14,754 nucleotides of DNA from positions 1-14,754 of the forward strand of contig JACQAW010000197.1 in assembly GCA_016194725.1 (NCBI GenBank), written 5' to 3'. Below the pieces are notes generated by a model, which did no database searches, had not been told where the DNA came from, and was given only the letters and a program-made list of their open reading frames with translations. Below are positions 14,420 through 14,754 of the stretch, in pieces. A program made the position numbers and the translations under genes. Position 1 is the stretch's first letter, and each line of letters begins with the position of its first letter. This DNA comes from Deltaproteobacteria bacterium. Lineage in GTDB: Bacteria; Bdellovibrionota; UBA1018; UBA923.

Positions 14420-14754
14420 ATGATCCTGTTTTTAATTCTAATGATTCCGGCAACCTTGCAGGCGCAGTCGTCGGCTGCCGCGGGCAATAGTGACGAACAT
14501 CAGCGTTATGTCGATTCGGTCATGTCCGGAAAAGCCGCGCCACGCCTCGATGGAAGTTTTCCTGACGGCCCCTTTTCCATGAAAGACATTCCAAAAGAGG
14601 TTCTCAAACCCTGCCTTGATGGCGACGGAAAAATCGCGGCGGCCGGTGAACCCTGGCGTGACAGCTGCGTGGGCATAGGCGAAGTTCCGGTGCCAGATGC
14701 CCGCCTGGATGTCGCCTGCCGCATGACCGACACGCTTTGGCACCTGACCTGCGA
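14420..14754 (+). CDS. exported protein of unknown function, 5' part only
   Basis: The frame beginning at ATG 14420 stays open to the end of the window (111 codons), so the gene continues to the right. It begins MILFLILMIPATLQAQS, a short signal peptide likely cut after LQAQ or near SSAAAG. The mature part has at least five cysteines in the visible portion and Gly/Asp-rich turns, suggesting a disulfide-stabilised periplasmic or extracellular protein. I recognise no family. It diverges from lnt across only 25 bp, with no clear Shine-Dalgarno before the ATG, so its start or a leaderless transcript should be kept in mind. Confidence 0.7.
   Translation, partial: MILFLILMIPATLQAQSSAAAGNSDEHQRYVDSVMSGKAAPRLDGSFPDGPFSMKDIPKEVLKPCLDGDGKIAAAGEPWRDSCVGIGEVPVPDARLDVACRMTDTLWHLTC

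Noticed and set aside
1..14754. A defence, toxin-antitoxin or secretion-system island
   Set aside because: No nuclease, helicase, NTPase, toxin-antitoxin pair, secretin or transport ATPase was seen; the proteases have ordinary signal peptides rather than system-specific partners.

Overview
This looks like chromosomal DNA from a GC-rich Gram-negative (diderm) bacterium. An apolipoprotein N-acyltransferase (Lnt) implies an outer membrane with lipoproteins. About eleven of the sixteen genes encode proteins with N-terminal signal peptides, and none of those has a lipobox, so most of the locus is devoted to exported soluble or membrane proteins. This style (many unrelated secreted hydrolases, a PilZ protein, compact genes on both strands) fits a bdellovibrio-like or other former-deltaproteobacterial lineage. 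That placement is an inference and is weak. No rRNA, tRNA, CRISPR array, transposase or phage gene was seen.

Layout, left to right. 1-896 (+): the 3' part of a BPL_N / glutamine-amidotransferase-like protein and a small exported protein of unknown function. 931-2244 (+): a secreted zinc metalloprotease with HExxHxxGxxD and a Met-turn-like LM, carrying an in-frame 18-bp tandem repeat. 2240-2428: a 189-bp imperfect palindrome that begins at the stop codon of that gene. 2643-4645 (+): a secreted M13-like (neprilysin-type) peptidase overlapping an M50-like membrane HExxH protein. 4654-5891 (-): a 3D-domain exported protein followed by an overlapping GNAT acetyltransferase. 6179-6694 (+): a small exported protein. 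6779-8206 (-): a secreted M6-type metalloprotease, divergent from an exported unknown protein (8364-9074, +) across a region with repeated AATGGC motifs. 9213-10991 (+): a pectinacetylesterase/Notum-family esterase, then a PilZ-domain protein. 10936-12751 (-): an M14 carboxypeptidase followed by an alpha/beta hydrolase broken by a frameshift. 12823-14394 (-): Lnt, divergent across 25 bp from a further exported protein that runs off the window (14420-14754, +).

The clearest theme is five zinc-peptidase types (metzincin-like, M13-like, M50-like, M6-like, M14) within about 12 kb, mixed with a cell-wall-type 3D protein and a carbohydrate-type esterase. This could be an export-heavy degradation locus for scavenging or predation. 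The genes lie in several short transcription units on both strands, so a single co-regulated system is not shown. I found no convincing defence, secretion or mobile system.
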